NCBI RefSeq assembly: GCF_003202435.1
Contig: NZ_QJHK01000012.1
Location: 92,673-156,672, forward strand
Direction of reading: 5' to 3'
DNA from: Flavobacterium cheongpyeongense
Lineage (GTDB): Bacteria > Bacteroidota > Bacteroidia > Flavobacteriales > Flavobacteriaceae
DNA length: 64,000 nt
Shown here: piece after piece, positions 35,626 through 44,623 of the stretch
Layout: every line of letters starts with the position of its first letter
Numbering within the stretch: the first letter of the stretch is position 1
Made by a program: the position numbers and the translations under genes
Notes under the pieces: generated by a model
Database searches by the model: none
What the model saw: only the letters and a program-made list of their open reading frames with translations
What the model was told of the DNA's origin: nothing

Positions 35626-38067
35626 ATGGAAAGCAGAAAAAGCTATATGCCCATTAAGATTCTTTTTAGTTATGTTGCATTAGTAGCTTTGGTAGCTACT
35701 GTGGGATGGTTTTTATATTCTGAAAATGTAGTCTACAACAAATTAGAAGATAAAATTGCTTTTGAAAAAACAAAAATAGTAAGAGTCAGTAAACTTTATT
35801 CGAACGTTTATAAAACGGAAAGCCTGGCCCGCAAAACAATCCAGACTAACTCTGAAAAAGATTTTAAAAGCTATCTCATTGAAACAGATTCCTTAAAATC
35901 AAGAATTGATACCTTAAAACAGGTTGTTAATTCACAATATGAAAAAGTCCTATTAGACAGCGTCAATTATTTACTGACTGAAAAAACAGAAAATATCAGA
36001 AAATTAAAAAGCATCAAAAACAAGGCTGATGACGAGGTTTCTGTAAATACTGCTATCAATGAAATTACCAAAATGGAGTTTAAACTAAGAAAGCTGGAAC
36101 TTCAGGATTTCACCAAAAACCCCAATGATTTAGGCAGTTATCAACGAAATGTCCTTCAAAAATATGTGGATTATTTAAATAAGAATATTCCGGATGACAG
36201 TACCAATACTTTAAGCAAACAAGCTTCTGATTCTATTCTGGCCAATTCGAAAAAGCTTTTGAGCAATGTTAAGCTAAAGGCAGAAAAGAAAAAAGAATCC
36301 CTGAATATTGAAGAAAACAAACTCCTTAAAAACGAAATTGCAATCTCTGACCAACTCCGAAAAGTGCTTCGGATTATTGAAAGAGAAATTATAATAAACT
36401 CTATAAAAAACAATTCACTTAAAGAAAGATCACTTAAAAAAGTAAACGAAATTGTGACTGTTTCTGCTATTATTGGCTTATTGCTTACGGTGTTGTTTTC
36501 AATTATCATTGTAAGTGATTATTCGAAATCGCAATTGTATAAAAAACAATTAGAAATTGCCAATTTCAAAACCAAAAACCTGCTTAAGAGCCGTGAACAG
36601 CTTATTTCTACAGTAAGCCATGATTTAAAAACACCATTGAGTACAATTGTAGGTTACTCAGAACTTTTGGGAAATTCTGATGTTAATATAAAACAGTCGT
36701 ATTTTATTAAGAATATCAAAAACTCTTCTGAATATATTACGCAACTGGTTCAGGATTTACTTGATTTTTCTCAAATAGAGGCCGGAAAAATAACTATTGA
36801 AAAAGTGCCCTTTCTGTTACCTGAAATTATTGACGAAGTTGCTAAAAGTATCCAGACCGTTTATAAACAAAAAAAGATAGAACTTATCATTGATATTGAT
36901 GAAAAACTAAATAGTAAAATTGTGGGTGATCCGTTTCGGTTGAAACAAATTTTAAGCAACATTATCGGGAATGCATACAAATTTACAGAAGAAGGTTTTA
37001 TTAAAATCAGCACCCATCTTGACCCGGAAGGCGACTTTTTCCAAATAAGAATACAAGATACAGGTATCGGAATCGAAAAAGAAAATCAAAAATTAGTATT
37101 TGAAGAATTTGCTCAGGCCAATGAAGGCATTGAAAAAAAATACGGCGGAACCGGTTTAGGGTTGTCAATATGTCAAAAAATCATTTCGATTTTAGGAGGC
37201 AGCCTAAAACTTGAAAGTACGTTTGGAAAAGGAAGTACGTTTGAAATTAAACTTCCGTTACTTCACTACACAACTGAAAACCTGGCTGATAAAACAGAAA
37301 AAGAAGTCATTCACCATTCAAAAAAACTAACGTTTATTGTTCTGGATGATGACACTAATTTATTAAGCCTAACCAGCACTATTTTAAAACAACATGGTCA
37401 TGAGGTTTACTCATTTAGCCGTCCGGCAGAAGCCTTGAAATCAATTCAAAACACTGATTTTGATTTCATTATTACAGATATTCAAATGCCGGAAATCGAC
37501 GGGTTTTTGTTTTTTGAAAAAATAAAAACCCAAAGCAGTACATTTTATAAAAACCAACCTGTTATTGCCATAACCGGAAGAACAGATTTGGATTTTTCAG
37601 TCTATGCGAAAGCAGGTTTTTCAACGGTCATAAAAAAGCCATATTCCCCAAAAATACTGCTTGAAACCATTCAGCGCATTTTAGACAACACTATAAACTC
37701 TGATGACAAAATTGTAAAAACCGAAGAAGAAATTTCTTCAAAAACATATTCGTTAAAAACACTAAAAGAATTTTTAGGCCATGATACAGAATCTTCAAAA
37801 GAATTCATCTTATCATTTATAGCGAGCACAAAACTAAATTTAGAAGTTTTAGAAAATGCTGTTAAAGAAAAAAACATTGCCGAAATAAACACAATAGCTC
37901 ATCGAATTGCACCTATGTTCAGGCAAATTCAGGCACATGAAATAGGAAGGATTTTGCAAATACTGGAAGAAAATGATTTAGAAAATTCTGATGTTGAAGG
38001 TATTTTTAAAACTTTAAAAAGCAAAATTGATTCGCTTTTTGAAATATTGGAAACAGAAAATATTTAA
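35626..38067 (+). CDS. Hybrid sensor histidine kinase with receiver and HPt domains
   Basis: 813 residues. Two membrane helices (about 13-28 and 280-298) flank a long, Lys/Asp-rich helical sensor region. The kinase core has the phosphoacceptor H332 in VSHDLKTPLS, the N-box IIGNAYKFTEEG, QDTGIGIEKENQ and GTGLGLSI. A receiver follows with D618 (ITDIQMPEIDG), then an HPt domain with H759 (AHRIAPMF). So it is a phosphorelay in one chain. Its stop overlaps the convergent sigma-54-type regulator by 4 bp, making that regulator the likely partner. Confidence 0.93.
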   Translation: MESRKSYMPIKILFSYVALVALVATVGWFLYSENVVYNKLEDKIAFEKTKIVRVSKLYSNVYKTESLARKTIQTNSEKDFKSYLIETDSLKSRIDTLKQVVNSQYEKVLLDSVNYLLTEKTENIRKLKSIKNKADDEVSVNTAINEITKMEFKLRKLELQDFTKNPNDLGSYQRNVLQKYVDYLNKNIPDDSTNTLSKQASDSILANSKKLLSNVKLKAEKKKESLNIEENKLLKNEIAISDQLRKVLRIIEREIIINSIKNNSLKERSLKKVNEIVTVSAIIGLLLTVLFSIIIVSDYSKSQLYKKQLEIANFKTKNLLKSREQLISTVSHDLKTPLSTIVGYSELLGNSDVNIKQSYFIKNIKNSSEYITQLVQDLLDFSQIEAGKITIEKVPFLLPEIIDEVAKSIQTVYKQKKIELIIDIDEKLNSKIVGDPFRLKQILSNIIGNAYKFTEEGFIKISTHLDPEGDFFQIRIQDTGIGIEKENQKLVFEEFAQANEGIEKKYGGTGLGLSICQKIISILGGSLKLESTFGKGSTFEIKLPLLHYTTENLADKTEKEVIHHSKKLTFIVLDDDTNLLSLTSTILKQHGHEVYSFSRPAEALKSIQNTDFDFIITDIQMPEIDGFLFFEKIKTQSSTFYKNQPVIAITGRTDLDFSVYAKAGFSTVIKKPYSPKILLETIQRILDNTINSDDKIVKTEEEISSKTYSLKTLKEFLGHDTESSKEFILSFIASTKLNLEVLENAVKEKNIAEINTIAHRIAPMFRQIQAHEIGRILQILEENDLENSDVEGIFKTLKSKIDSLFEILETENI

Positions 38068-39413
38068 TCGAGATTATAATGTTTCAGTTTATTATAAAGC
38101 GTTTTTCGTGTTATCTTCAAAAGCTTTGCTGCTTCTGTTTTGTTGTTTTGTGTTCTGGACAAAGCATGAATGATAGCTTCTTTTTCATTATCAGATAAAG
38201 AAAAACTATCCAAATTACTTTGTTTTTCTGTCTGAAAAAACTCGGCAGGCAAAACATCTGTTTCAATAAAAGCACCCTGAGATAAAAGCGTTGATCTTTT
38301 GATACAGTTTTGGAGTTCCCGTAAATTGCCCGGCCAGCTGTATTTTTGAAAAATAGCCACTACTTCAGATGAAAATCCAATAATATTTTTGTTTAATTGC
38401 TGATTTGCTTTTTCTAAAAAATAATCGGCAAAAATCATTAAATCTTCTGCTCTATCAGTCAGTGAAGGTGATTGAATTGAAAACTCATTAATCCTGTGGT
38501 ATAAATCTTCGCGGAAATCACCATTTTTAACTGCTTCACGTAAATCTTCATTCGTCGCCGTTATAATTCGAATATCAACATTGATTTCTTTATTACTGCC
38601 AACAGGTTTGATTTTGCGTTCCTGTAGGGCTCTTAGTAGCTGAATTTGATTTTCATAAGAAAGATTTCCTATTTCATCCAAAAAAATAGTCCCTCCGTTA
38701 GCTGCTTCAAAATAACCTGTTTTATCGCTTATCGCTCCGGTAAAAGATCCTTTTAAATGACCGAAAAATTCACTTGCTGCCAGTTCTTTCGGAATGGCTC
38801 CACAGTCAACTGCAATGAAATTATTGTTTTTACGATGACTTTGCTGATGTATGCTTTTTGCGATAATTTCTTTACCGGTACCGCTTTCTCCAATGATCAA
38901 AACAGACATATCTGTGGGACTAACCAATTTAATGTGTTCCAGTAATTTTTTGGATGCAACCGAAATTCCTTTTACAAAATCATTTTCTGCAGTATTATTT
39001 TGCTTCGCAGGATTTTTTTTCTCCTTTTTTGTTTCTTTTTCAACTACAGGAGTTGAAGTCTGTAATGCATTTGTAATCACCAACAATACCTCATCAGGAT
39101 TGAAGGGTTTCGATATATAATCTGAAGCACCATTTTTAATGGCTTTTACAGCCGTACTTACATCAGAATAGCCCGTCATTAAAACCACCGGAATTTGTGG
39201 ATAAGATTCTTTAATTTCTTTCATTAAAACAATCCCGTCGCAATCAGGCAGGCGAAGATCTGTCAAAATTAAGTCAAACGATTCTTTTTTGATACATAAT
39301 CTGGCCTCGGTAGCTGAAAAAGCAATTCTTACCTCATAGGTTTTCTTTATCAGAAATTTTTCTAATAATTTACAAAATGAAATATCGTCTTCAATTAATA
39401 ATATCTTTAGCAT
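38064..39413 (-). CDS. Sigma-54-dependent response regulator (NtrC family)
   Basis: 449 residues. Receiver with E8/D9/D10 and phosphoacceptor D52 (LILTDLRLPDCDG). The central AAA+ domain has Walker A IGESGTGKEIIA, GGTIFLDEIGNL as Walker B, and R fingers. The sigma-54 contact loop reads GSFTGA instead of the usual GAFTGA. The C-terminal Fis-type helix-turn-helix has NNKTEAAKLLKITRKTLYNK. It activates RpoN promoters when phosphorylated. It converges with the hybrid kinase and is downstream, on the same strand, of the three PepSY-like genes, which are plausible targets. Confidence 0.94.
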   Translation of the reverse strand: MLKILLIEDDISFCKLLEKFLIKKTYEVRIAFSATEARLCIKKESFDLILTDLRLPDCDGIVLMKEIKESYPQIPVVLMTGYSDVSTAVKAIKNGASDYISKPFNPDEVLLVITNALQTSTPVVEKETKKEKKNPAKQNNTAENDFVKGISVASKKLLEHIKLVSPTDMSVLIIGESGTGKEIIAKSIHQQSHRKNNNFIAVDCGAIPKELAASEFFGHLKGSFTGAISDKTGYFEAANGGTIFLDEIGNLSYENQIQLLRALQERKIKPVGSNKEINVDIRIITATNEDLREAVKNGDFREDLYHRINEFSIQSPSLTDRAEDLMIFADYFLEKANQQLNKNIIGFSSEVVAIFQKYSWPGNLRELQNCIKRSTLLSQGAFIETDVLPAEFFQTEKQSNLDSFSLSDNEKEAIIHALSRTQNNKTEAAKLLKITRKTLYNKLKHYNLD

Positions 39414-39476
39414 CGCATTTTGGGGACTTTTTTGCTAAAATACCACTAATAATACAGTATTTTCATAAAATTATGC

Positions 39477-39511
39477 AAAAAAAAGAGACTGCTAAATGCA
39501 ATCTCTTTTTC
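39477..39511 (-). terminator. Intrinsic terminator behind the PepSY-like genes
   Basis: Stem arms around AAAAGAGA (39481-39488) and TCTCTTTT (39502-39509), loop near TGCTAAATGCA. Read on the minus strand it ends in a T run, closing the PepSY unit before the regulator gene. Confidence 0.75.
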
Positions 39512-39539
39512 ACCAAAAACATAAATCTAATTCACCTAA

Positions 39540-39833
39540 TTATATTTTTAACCAGTTACCATTGGCATCCGAGTATACAGTAGCCTTTTGATCCCCAACT
39601 GCTATATCTAATTTGTATTCTTTTTTCTCGTTTACAGATGCTTTTTCGAGTTTTGCTCCCGGATAAGCTGCTTCCAGTGCTTTTGTCACAACTCCCGGAA
39701 CTTCTTCTGCTTTTATTTCTTTATACTCTGATTGGAATTTTACAATCGTTTGTACAGGCCCAACTTTAGTAGTTGTTGCGTAAATTGATAAACTCCCAAA
39801 AATGATCGCTGCTGATAATACTAACTTTTTCAT
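39540..39833 (-). CDS. Secreted PepSY-like protein 3 (last of tandem trio)
   Basis: 97 residues with signal peptide (MKKLVLSAAIIFGSLSIYA). The mature part is one PepSY-like (DUF2874-type) unit: YKEIKAEEVPGVVTKALEAA, YPGAKLEKASVNEKKEYKL, VGDQKATVYSDANGNW. It is a clear paralogue of the two preceding genes (39851-40141, 40167-40463), 17 bp apart. Such proteins are periplasmic, with a small four-stranded sheet; in Bacteroidetes the role is not settled. Confidence 0.88.
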   Translation of the reverse strand: MKKLVLSAAIIFGSLSIYATTTKVGPVQTIVKFQSEYKEIKAEEVPGVVTKALEAAYPGAKLEKASVNEKKEYKLDIAVGDQKATVYSDANGNWLKI

Positions 39834-39850
39834 AATGCTGTTTTTTAAAA

Positions 39851-40141
39851 TTATTTTTTAATTATATTTCCTAATGCATCTGTAAAAACAATATACTTCT
39901 TATCTCCGGTTGAAATTTCTAATTTGTACTCATTTTTTGCGTTTTTATATGCTTTTTCGAGTTTAGTATTGGGAAAAGATTTTTCTAGTGTTGCTTTTAC
40001 AGCTGCCGGTATTGTATCTGGAATGACTTCTGTATATTCGTCCTGAATAATATCTGAATTAACGCTAATTCCAACAGGCGCAAATGCCTGAATTGACAAA
40101 CTTCCTAAAACTATTGCTGTTGATAAGATTAGCCTTCTCAT
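39851..40141 (-). CDS. Secreted PepSY-like protein 2
   Basis: 96 residues, signal peptide MRRLILSTAIVLGSLSIQAFA. Same PepSY-like unit: YTEVIPDTIPAAVKATLEKS, FPNTKLEKAYKNAKNEYKLE, GDKKYIVFTDALGN. Note Phe where the sisters have Tyr before the P-x-A/T. It lies 25 bp after copy 1 and 17 bp before copy 3 in one unit. Confidence 0.88.
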   Translation of the reverse strand: MRRLILSTAIVLGSLSIQAFAPVGISVNSDIIQDEYTEVIPDTIPAAVKATLEKSFPNTKLEKAYKNAKNEYKLEISTGDKKYIVFTDALGNIIKK

Positions 40142-40166
40142 AATAAGTTTATTTAAAGTTACTTAA

Positions 40167-40463
40167 TTATTTTTTAATCCACGTTCCATCTGCATTTGCA
40201 AACAGGTTTCCTACTTTGTCGCCAACAGTAACATCTAATTTATATTCAGATTTTTCATTTTTATATGCTTTTGAAAGTACTGCATCTGGGTATGCTTTTT
40301 TAAGAGCATCTGTAATTGCGACAGGAACTTCTTCTAATTTAACTTCGGTATATTCGTCCTGAATTGAAATTGTTTTTACAATAGTATTTGAAACTGAAGA
40401 GGTTGAAGCAAATGAAGTTAAACCTCCCAAAACGATTACGGCTGATAAAAATAAATTTTTCAT
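40167..40463 (-). CDS. Secreted PepSY-like protein 1 (first of tandem trio)
   Basis: 98 residues, signal peptide MKNLFLSAVIVLGGLTSFAS. PepSY-like unit: YTEVKLEEVPVAITDALKKA, YPDAVLSKAYKNEKSEYKLD, VGNLFANADGTWIKK. The first gene of the trio, so the promoter should lie in the 40464-41018 gap. Three near-equal copies suggest recent local duplication; each may bind a different partner or simply raise dosage. Confidence 0.88.
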   Translation of the reverse strand: MKNLFLSAVIVLGGLTSFASTSSVSNTIVKTISIQDEYTEVKLEEVPVAITDALKKAYPDAVLSKAYKNEKSEYKLDVTVGDKVGNLFANADGTWIKK

Positions 40464-41018
40464 AATGTGTATATTTTAAATTATTGATAGTTGTTTACAC
40501 TTTAAATAATGAAATTATCATGCCGCAACTAAAATTACACATCCAAAAACAGATAAACAACTATTTTTGAACAACTTAACAAATGAAAACTTTTTTTTTC
40601 AGAGAAGATAACTGTGTATTTTTTGAAAATTAGTGTGTAAAAAGTACACACAAAAGTGTATCATCTTAAGTAATTGTATTATATCCAGATCTTAAACTAT
40701 AAGTATATGTAGAAACAAAATTGGACTTACTACTTTTTTTGGCCTTAGAGTAAAATCTGATATGAATATAAATTTTTAAAAAACAGTTCAATTAACATAT
40801 TAAGCTTACTTTACAGAACAAACACCTGAAAAGCAGAAGTTTATTGATTCCATTTTAATTAACAAAAGAAGGTTGCGAATAGAATAACTAGACCAAACTA
40901 CGATTTAAAATACTTTTTTAACATATTTACTAACAATTCAGCATAATTGTATTACCTATATTAAAATGTTAAAAATTATATTGTAAATTTGCACGGAATT
41001 TTAAAATTGCAATATAAA
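40464..41018. promoter_or_regulatory. Divergent control region of the PepSY trio and ompA-like gene
   Basis: 555 bp without a gene. Contains a dyad GTGTGTA-AAAAG-TACACAC (40633-40651) with a further half site GTGTA (40656-40660), about 170 bp upstream of the first PepSY start codon, and a TAAATTTG -7 box (40984-40991) ahead of the OmpA gene. No sigma-54 GG-N10-GC pair was found in either strand of the region by eye. Confidence 0.5.
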
Positions 41019-42269
41019 ATGAAAAAAATCATACTATTACTTGTTTTACTTGTAACAGTCACAATAACTAATGCTCAAACAAGCACTGGAGAAAGTTTAA
41101 CTGATGGGAATTTCAACAAATGGTCTATCGAATTTGCAGGCGGGTTTAACAAGCCGCAAAAACCGATGAAATATTACACTTCAACTATAAGTCCTTATGT
41201 TGTTGATTTGGGAGTACGCTATATGCTCAATAATAAATTTGGTTTTAAAGCTGATTTTGGCTACAATAGTTTTCAGGAACAAAAAAACACAACTCCTTTT
41301 GATACCAAATATTATAGATTTGATATTCAGGGCGTAGCCAATTTAGGAAGAATCATGAATTTCGAGAGTTGGACCAAAACAATTGGTTTATTAGGACATA
41401 CCGGTTTTGGAGCCGCTTACTTTGAGGATAAAAACTCTTCATTAAATGACAGAGTGATTAATTTTATTATTGGTGTAACGGGACAGGTTAAACTATCCAA
41501 CAAATTGGTTCTTACTGGAGATTTTTCAACCATCATGAATGCTTTTCAACGCTATACATATGATGCAGCTGCAGTAACTACAGAAAAAGGCTTCAACGGA
41601 GTTTTGTTTAATGGCACTATCGGTTTAACATTATACCTTGGAAAAAAAGAAAAACATGCTGACTGGGTTACTCTTACTGATAACGAGATAATTGCTCAAA
41701 GAGAAAGAATTGACAATCTTGAAAAAATGTTAATCGACAGTGACAAAGATGGTGTGGCCGATTATTTAGATTTAGAACCTAATACTATTGCCGGACTTAT
41801 GGTGGATTCTAAAGGAAGAGCTGTTGATTTGAACAATAATGGTATACCTGATGAATTAGAGGATTACTTAAAGAAAACTTATTCAAATAAATCCAGCGCT
41901 CCAATAAGCGATAGTGAATCCATAACTAAATTAGTTAACGGAGGTTATGTTGCAGCTTATTTTGATTTCAACAAATCTACACCTACTGATTCTTCTATGG
42001 ATGGTATTAATTTTGTATTAAACTATTTAAAAAACAACCCTTCAGCTTCTGTTGAGATTACTGGTTATGCTGATGAAATTGGTAATGCTTTATACAATGA
42101 AAAATTAGCTATTGAAAGAGCTAACAGCGTAAAAGATATTCTACTGAAAGCAAAAATTGCGGCTGAAAGAATAAATGTTATTAGTGGTGGTGTAGATACT
42201 TCTGTCGATAAAGATTCTGCTACAGCGAGAAAATTAGTAAGAAGAGTTACTTTTAAAATAAAAGAATAG
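41019..42269 (+). CDS. OmpA-family outer-membrane protein
   Basis: 416 residues from ATG 41019, where a signal peptide begins (MKKIILLLVLLVTVTITNAQ). Residues about 20-225 form a beta-barrel. About 230-285 are Ca-binding thrombospondin-3-like repeats (DSDKDGVADYLDLEP, DLNNNGIPDELED). About 300-416 are the peptidoglycan-binding OmpA C-terminal domain (YFDFNKSTPTDSSM, ITGYADEIGNALYNEKLAIE, RANSVKDILL). It anchors the outer membrane to the wall. A strong terminator follows. Confidence 0.93.
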   Translation: MKKIILLLVLLVTVTITNAQTSTGESLTDGNFNKWSIEFAGGFNKPQKPMKYYTSTISPYVVDLGVRYMLNNKFGFKADFGYNSFQEQKNTTPFDTKYYRFDIQGVANLGRIMNFESWTKTIGLLGHTGFGAAYFEDKNSSLNDRVINFIIGVTGQVKLSNKLVLTGDFSTIMNAFQRYTYDAAAVTTEKGFNGVLFNGTIGLTLYLGKKEKHADWVTLTDNEIIAQRERIDNLEKMLIDSDKDGVADYLDLEPNTIAGLMVDSKGRAVDLNNNGIPDELEDYLKKTYSNKSSAPISDSESITKLVNGGYVAAYFDFNKSTPTDSSMDGINFVLNYLKNNPSASVEITGYADEIGNALYNEKLAIERANSVKDILLKAKIAAERINVISGGVDTSVDKDSATARKLVRRVTFKIKE

Positions 42270-42320
42270 AACTATTAGACACTTTATACTATGCAATTTA
42301 TAGTGTATAAATTTATTTTT

Positions 42321-42350
42321 AGAGGGGCTCAAAGCCCCTCTTTTTCTTTT
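42321..42350 (+). terminator. Intrinsic terminator after the OmpA-family gene
   Basis: AGAGGGGCT (42321-42329) pairs perfectly with AGCCCCTCT (42333-42341), three-base loop, T-rich tail. Confidence 0.92.
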
Positions 42351-42601
42351 ATGTACAGGCATAGGATTAGCCAGAAAACCAGCAGAAGGGCTACTTCAAA
42401 ATAAAAGATTAACACAAAGTTTTTTATACTACTTGGAGTTTGTAATTAATTATCCCGCAACTAAATAATTTTAAAAGCACATCCCAACTTGGGAGCTTTT
42501 TTGTTTTTATAAATCAATCTATTTTATTTATAAACTTACATATTTTGTATAGCGTAATATTAGTTTAGGATCTGATTTGAATTCTAAATTCATAATCATA
42601 T

Positions 42602-42631
42602 ATAAAAAAACCGCACAGAAATGTGCGGTTT
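42602..42631 (-). terminator. Intrinsic terminator of the accB-accC unit
   Basis: AACCGCACA (42609-42617) with TGTGCGGTT (42622-42630) around a GAAA loop (plus-strand reading). The minus-strand reading ends in a T run. Confidence 0.9.
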
Positions 42632-42652
42632 ATAAAATATACTGAAATAAAT

Positions 42653-44002
42653 TTATTCTTCTATAGGATTCATTTTGAAAGTATCCATAAAAGCAGTTGT
42701 ATAATCGCCTGCAATATATCTTGGATCATCCATTAATTGTCTATGAAAAGGTATTGTAGTTTTCACACCTTCAATAACAAACTCGTCCAAAGCTCTTCGC
42801 ATTTTGCTAATAGCCTCTTCACGGGACTGAGCTGTTGTAATTAACTTAGCGATCATAGAATCGTAATTTGGCGGAATACTGTAACCAGAATAAACATGAG
42901 TATCTAAACGTACACCGTGTCCTCCTGGCATATGTAACGTAGTGATTTTTCCCGGTGAAGGACGAAAATCATTATAAGGATCTTCAGCATTAATACGACA
43001 TTCTATAGCATGTAATTCCGGTAAATAATTTTTGCCTGAAATTGGAATACCTGCAGCGACCATAATCTGCTCACGGATCAGGTCATAATCAATAACCTGT
43101 TCTGTAATTGGATGCTCTACCTGAATACGGGTATTCATTTCCATGAAATAGAAATTTCTGTGTTTATCCACTAAAAATTCTACTGTTCCTGCACCTTCAT
43201 ACTTAATGAATTCAGCAGCTTTTACGGCAGCTTCTCCCATTTTAGTACGAAGTTCATCTGTCATGAAAGGCGAAGGTGTCTCTTCTGTCAATTTTTGGTG
43301 ACGACGTTGCACAGAACAATCTCTTTCAGAAAGGTGACACGCTTTTCCATATGAATCCCCAACAACCTGAATTTCAATATGACGCGGTTCTTCAATAAGT
43401 TTCTCCATGTACATACCGTCATTTCCAAATGCTGCAGCAGCTTCCTGACGAGCACTTTCCCATGCTTTCAATAATTCTTCTTCTTTCCAAACAGCACGCA
43501 TTCCTTTTCCACCACCACCGGCAGTAGCTTTAAGCATGACCGGATAACCAAATTCTTTAGCTAATTTTTGTGTTTGCTCAAAAGATTCTAATAATCCGTC
43601 AGAGCCTGGTACACATGGAACTCCTGCAGCCTTCATCGTTGCTTTTGCAGAAGCTTTATCTCCCATTCTGTCAATCATTTCAGGAGCTGCACCAATAAAT
43701 TTGATCCCATGTTCCTGACAAATCTTTGAGAATTTAGCATTCTCTGAAAGAAATCCATAACCCGGGTGTATTGCATCTGCATTGGTAATTTCGGCAGCAG
43801 CAATGATATTTGACATTTTTAAATACGACAAGTTACTCGGAGGAGGACCAATACAAACCGCTTCATCAGCAAATTTAACATGCAAACTTTCTGCATCGGC
43901 TGTAGAGTAAACTGCTACAGTTTTAATTCCCATTTCCTTACAAGTACGAATTACACGAAGTGCAATTTCTCCTCTATTCGCAATTAATATTTTTTTAAAC
44001 AT
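42653..44002 (-). CDS. accC: Acetyl-CoA carboxylase, biotin carboxylase subunit
   Basis: ATP-dependent carboxylation of the biotin on AccB, the first step of fatty-acid synthesis. 449 residues, normal. ATP-grasp motifs: [87 protein letters not shown]. It lies 109 bp after accB with a microsatellite-like spacer between. Unit: fabH-accB-accC. Confidence 0.97.
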   Translation of the reverse strand: MFKKILIANRGEIALRVIRTCKEMGIKTVAVYSTADAESLHVKFADEAVCIGPPPSNLSYLKMSNIIAAAEITNADAIHPGYGFLSENAKFSKICQEHGIKFIGAAPEMIDRMGDKASAKATMKAAGVPCVPGSDGLLESFEQTQKLAKEFGYPVMLKATAGGGGKGMRAVWKEEELLKAWESARQEAAAAFGNDGMYMEKLIEEPRHIEIQVVGDSYGKACHLSERDCSVQRRHQKLTEETPSPFMTDELRTKMGEAAVKAAEFIKYEGAGTVEFLVDKHRNFYFMEMNTRIQVEHPITEQVIDYDLIREQIMVAAGIPISGKNYLPELHAIECRINAEDPYNDFRPSPGKITTLHMPGGHGVRLDTHVYSGYSIPPNYDSMIAKLITTAQSREEAISKMRRALDEFVIEGVKTTIPFHRQLMDDPRYIAGDYTTAFMDTFKMNPIEE

Positions 44003-44111
44003 CTTATTTTAATTAGATAATTAGACAATTTGATAATTAGATAATTTTAGATGATTAACAAAAAATTTACGAAAACCATTCTAAAATCTAAAATCTAAAA
44101 TCTAAATTTAT
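44003..44111. repeat. Short-unit repeat spacer between accB and accC
   Basis: Near-tandem TTAGATAATTAGACAATTTG-type units, then ATCTAAAATCTAAAATCTAA. Nothing else. Belongs with the AGTC/ATCTAAAA tracts at 9511 and 57293. Confidence 0.6.
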
Positions 44112-44600
44112 TTATGATGGATCAACTAAGAATAAAGGCTGGTCAAATTCTACAGGAGACATATCATCTACAAGAATTTTTACAATTTTACCTGAAACTT
44201 CTGATTCGATTTCGTTAAATAATTTCATTGCTTCAATTACACACAGAACATCACCTTTTGCAATAGTACTTCCTACTTCTGTAAAAACGGGTTTGTCTGG
44301 TGATGGTTTTCTATAGAATGTTCCGATAATAGGAGATTTTATAGTAATGAATTTAGAATTTTCAGCAGGAGCAGCCGCTTCACTATTTACGTTTACAACT
44401 ACCGGCGCAGTTTGTTGAGGTGCGACTGCTTGTGGTAATGCCGCCTGAGCAGGCAACTGCTGCACATAAGTAGCCTCAGTTACATTTGTTTCCAAAGTTG
44501 TTCTAATAGTGATCTTTACATCGTCCATTTCTAACTTAACCTCTGCAACTCCCGAATTTGCAACAAATTTGATTAGGTTTTGAATTTCTTTTAAATCCAT
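44112..44600 (-). CDS. accB: Acetyl-CoA carboxylase, biotin carboxyl carrier protein
   Basis: 162 residues. Biotin attaches to K126 in CVIEAMKLFNEIE, within a biotinyl domain of about residues 83-160 (ITIKSPIIGTFYRKPS at its start with the protruding thumb). A Pro/Ala/Val-rich linker (about 45-80) joins it to a helical N-terminal part (MDLKEIQNLIKFVANSG), as in normal AccB. It lies 23 bp after fabH. Confidence 0.97.
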   Translation of the reverse strand: MDLKEIQNLIKFVANSGVAEVKLEMDDVKITIRTTLETNVTEATYVQQLPAQAALPQAVAPQQTAPVVVNVNSEAAAPAENSKFITIKSPIIGTFYRKPSPDKPVFTEVGSTIAKGDVLCVIEAMKLFNEIESEVSGKIVKILVDDMSPVEFDQPLFLVDPS

Positions 44601-44623
44601 AATGATTCGTTTTTAGTTTTAAT

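Larger units (their letters stand above)
42270..42652. other. Gap between the OmpA-family gene and accC
   Basis: 383 bp without a protein gene. Besides the two terminators listed separately it holds a third hairpin with T tail at about 42472-42503 (ATCCCAA-c-TTGGGA inside AAAAGC...GCTTTTTT), not adjacent to any gene end. That leaves room for a short RNA between 42350 and 42500; no promoter is convincing. Confidence 0.5.

Noticed and set aside
40464..41018. Sigma-54 promoter (GG-N10-GC) ahead of the PepSY trio or OmpA gene
   Set aside because: Scanned both strands by eye; no pair with correct spacing.
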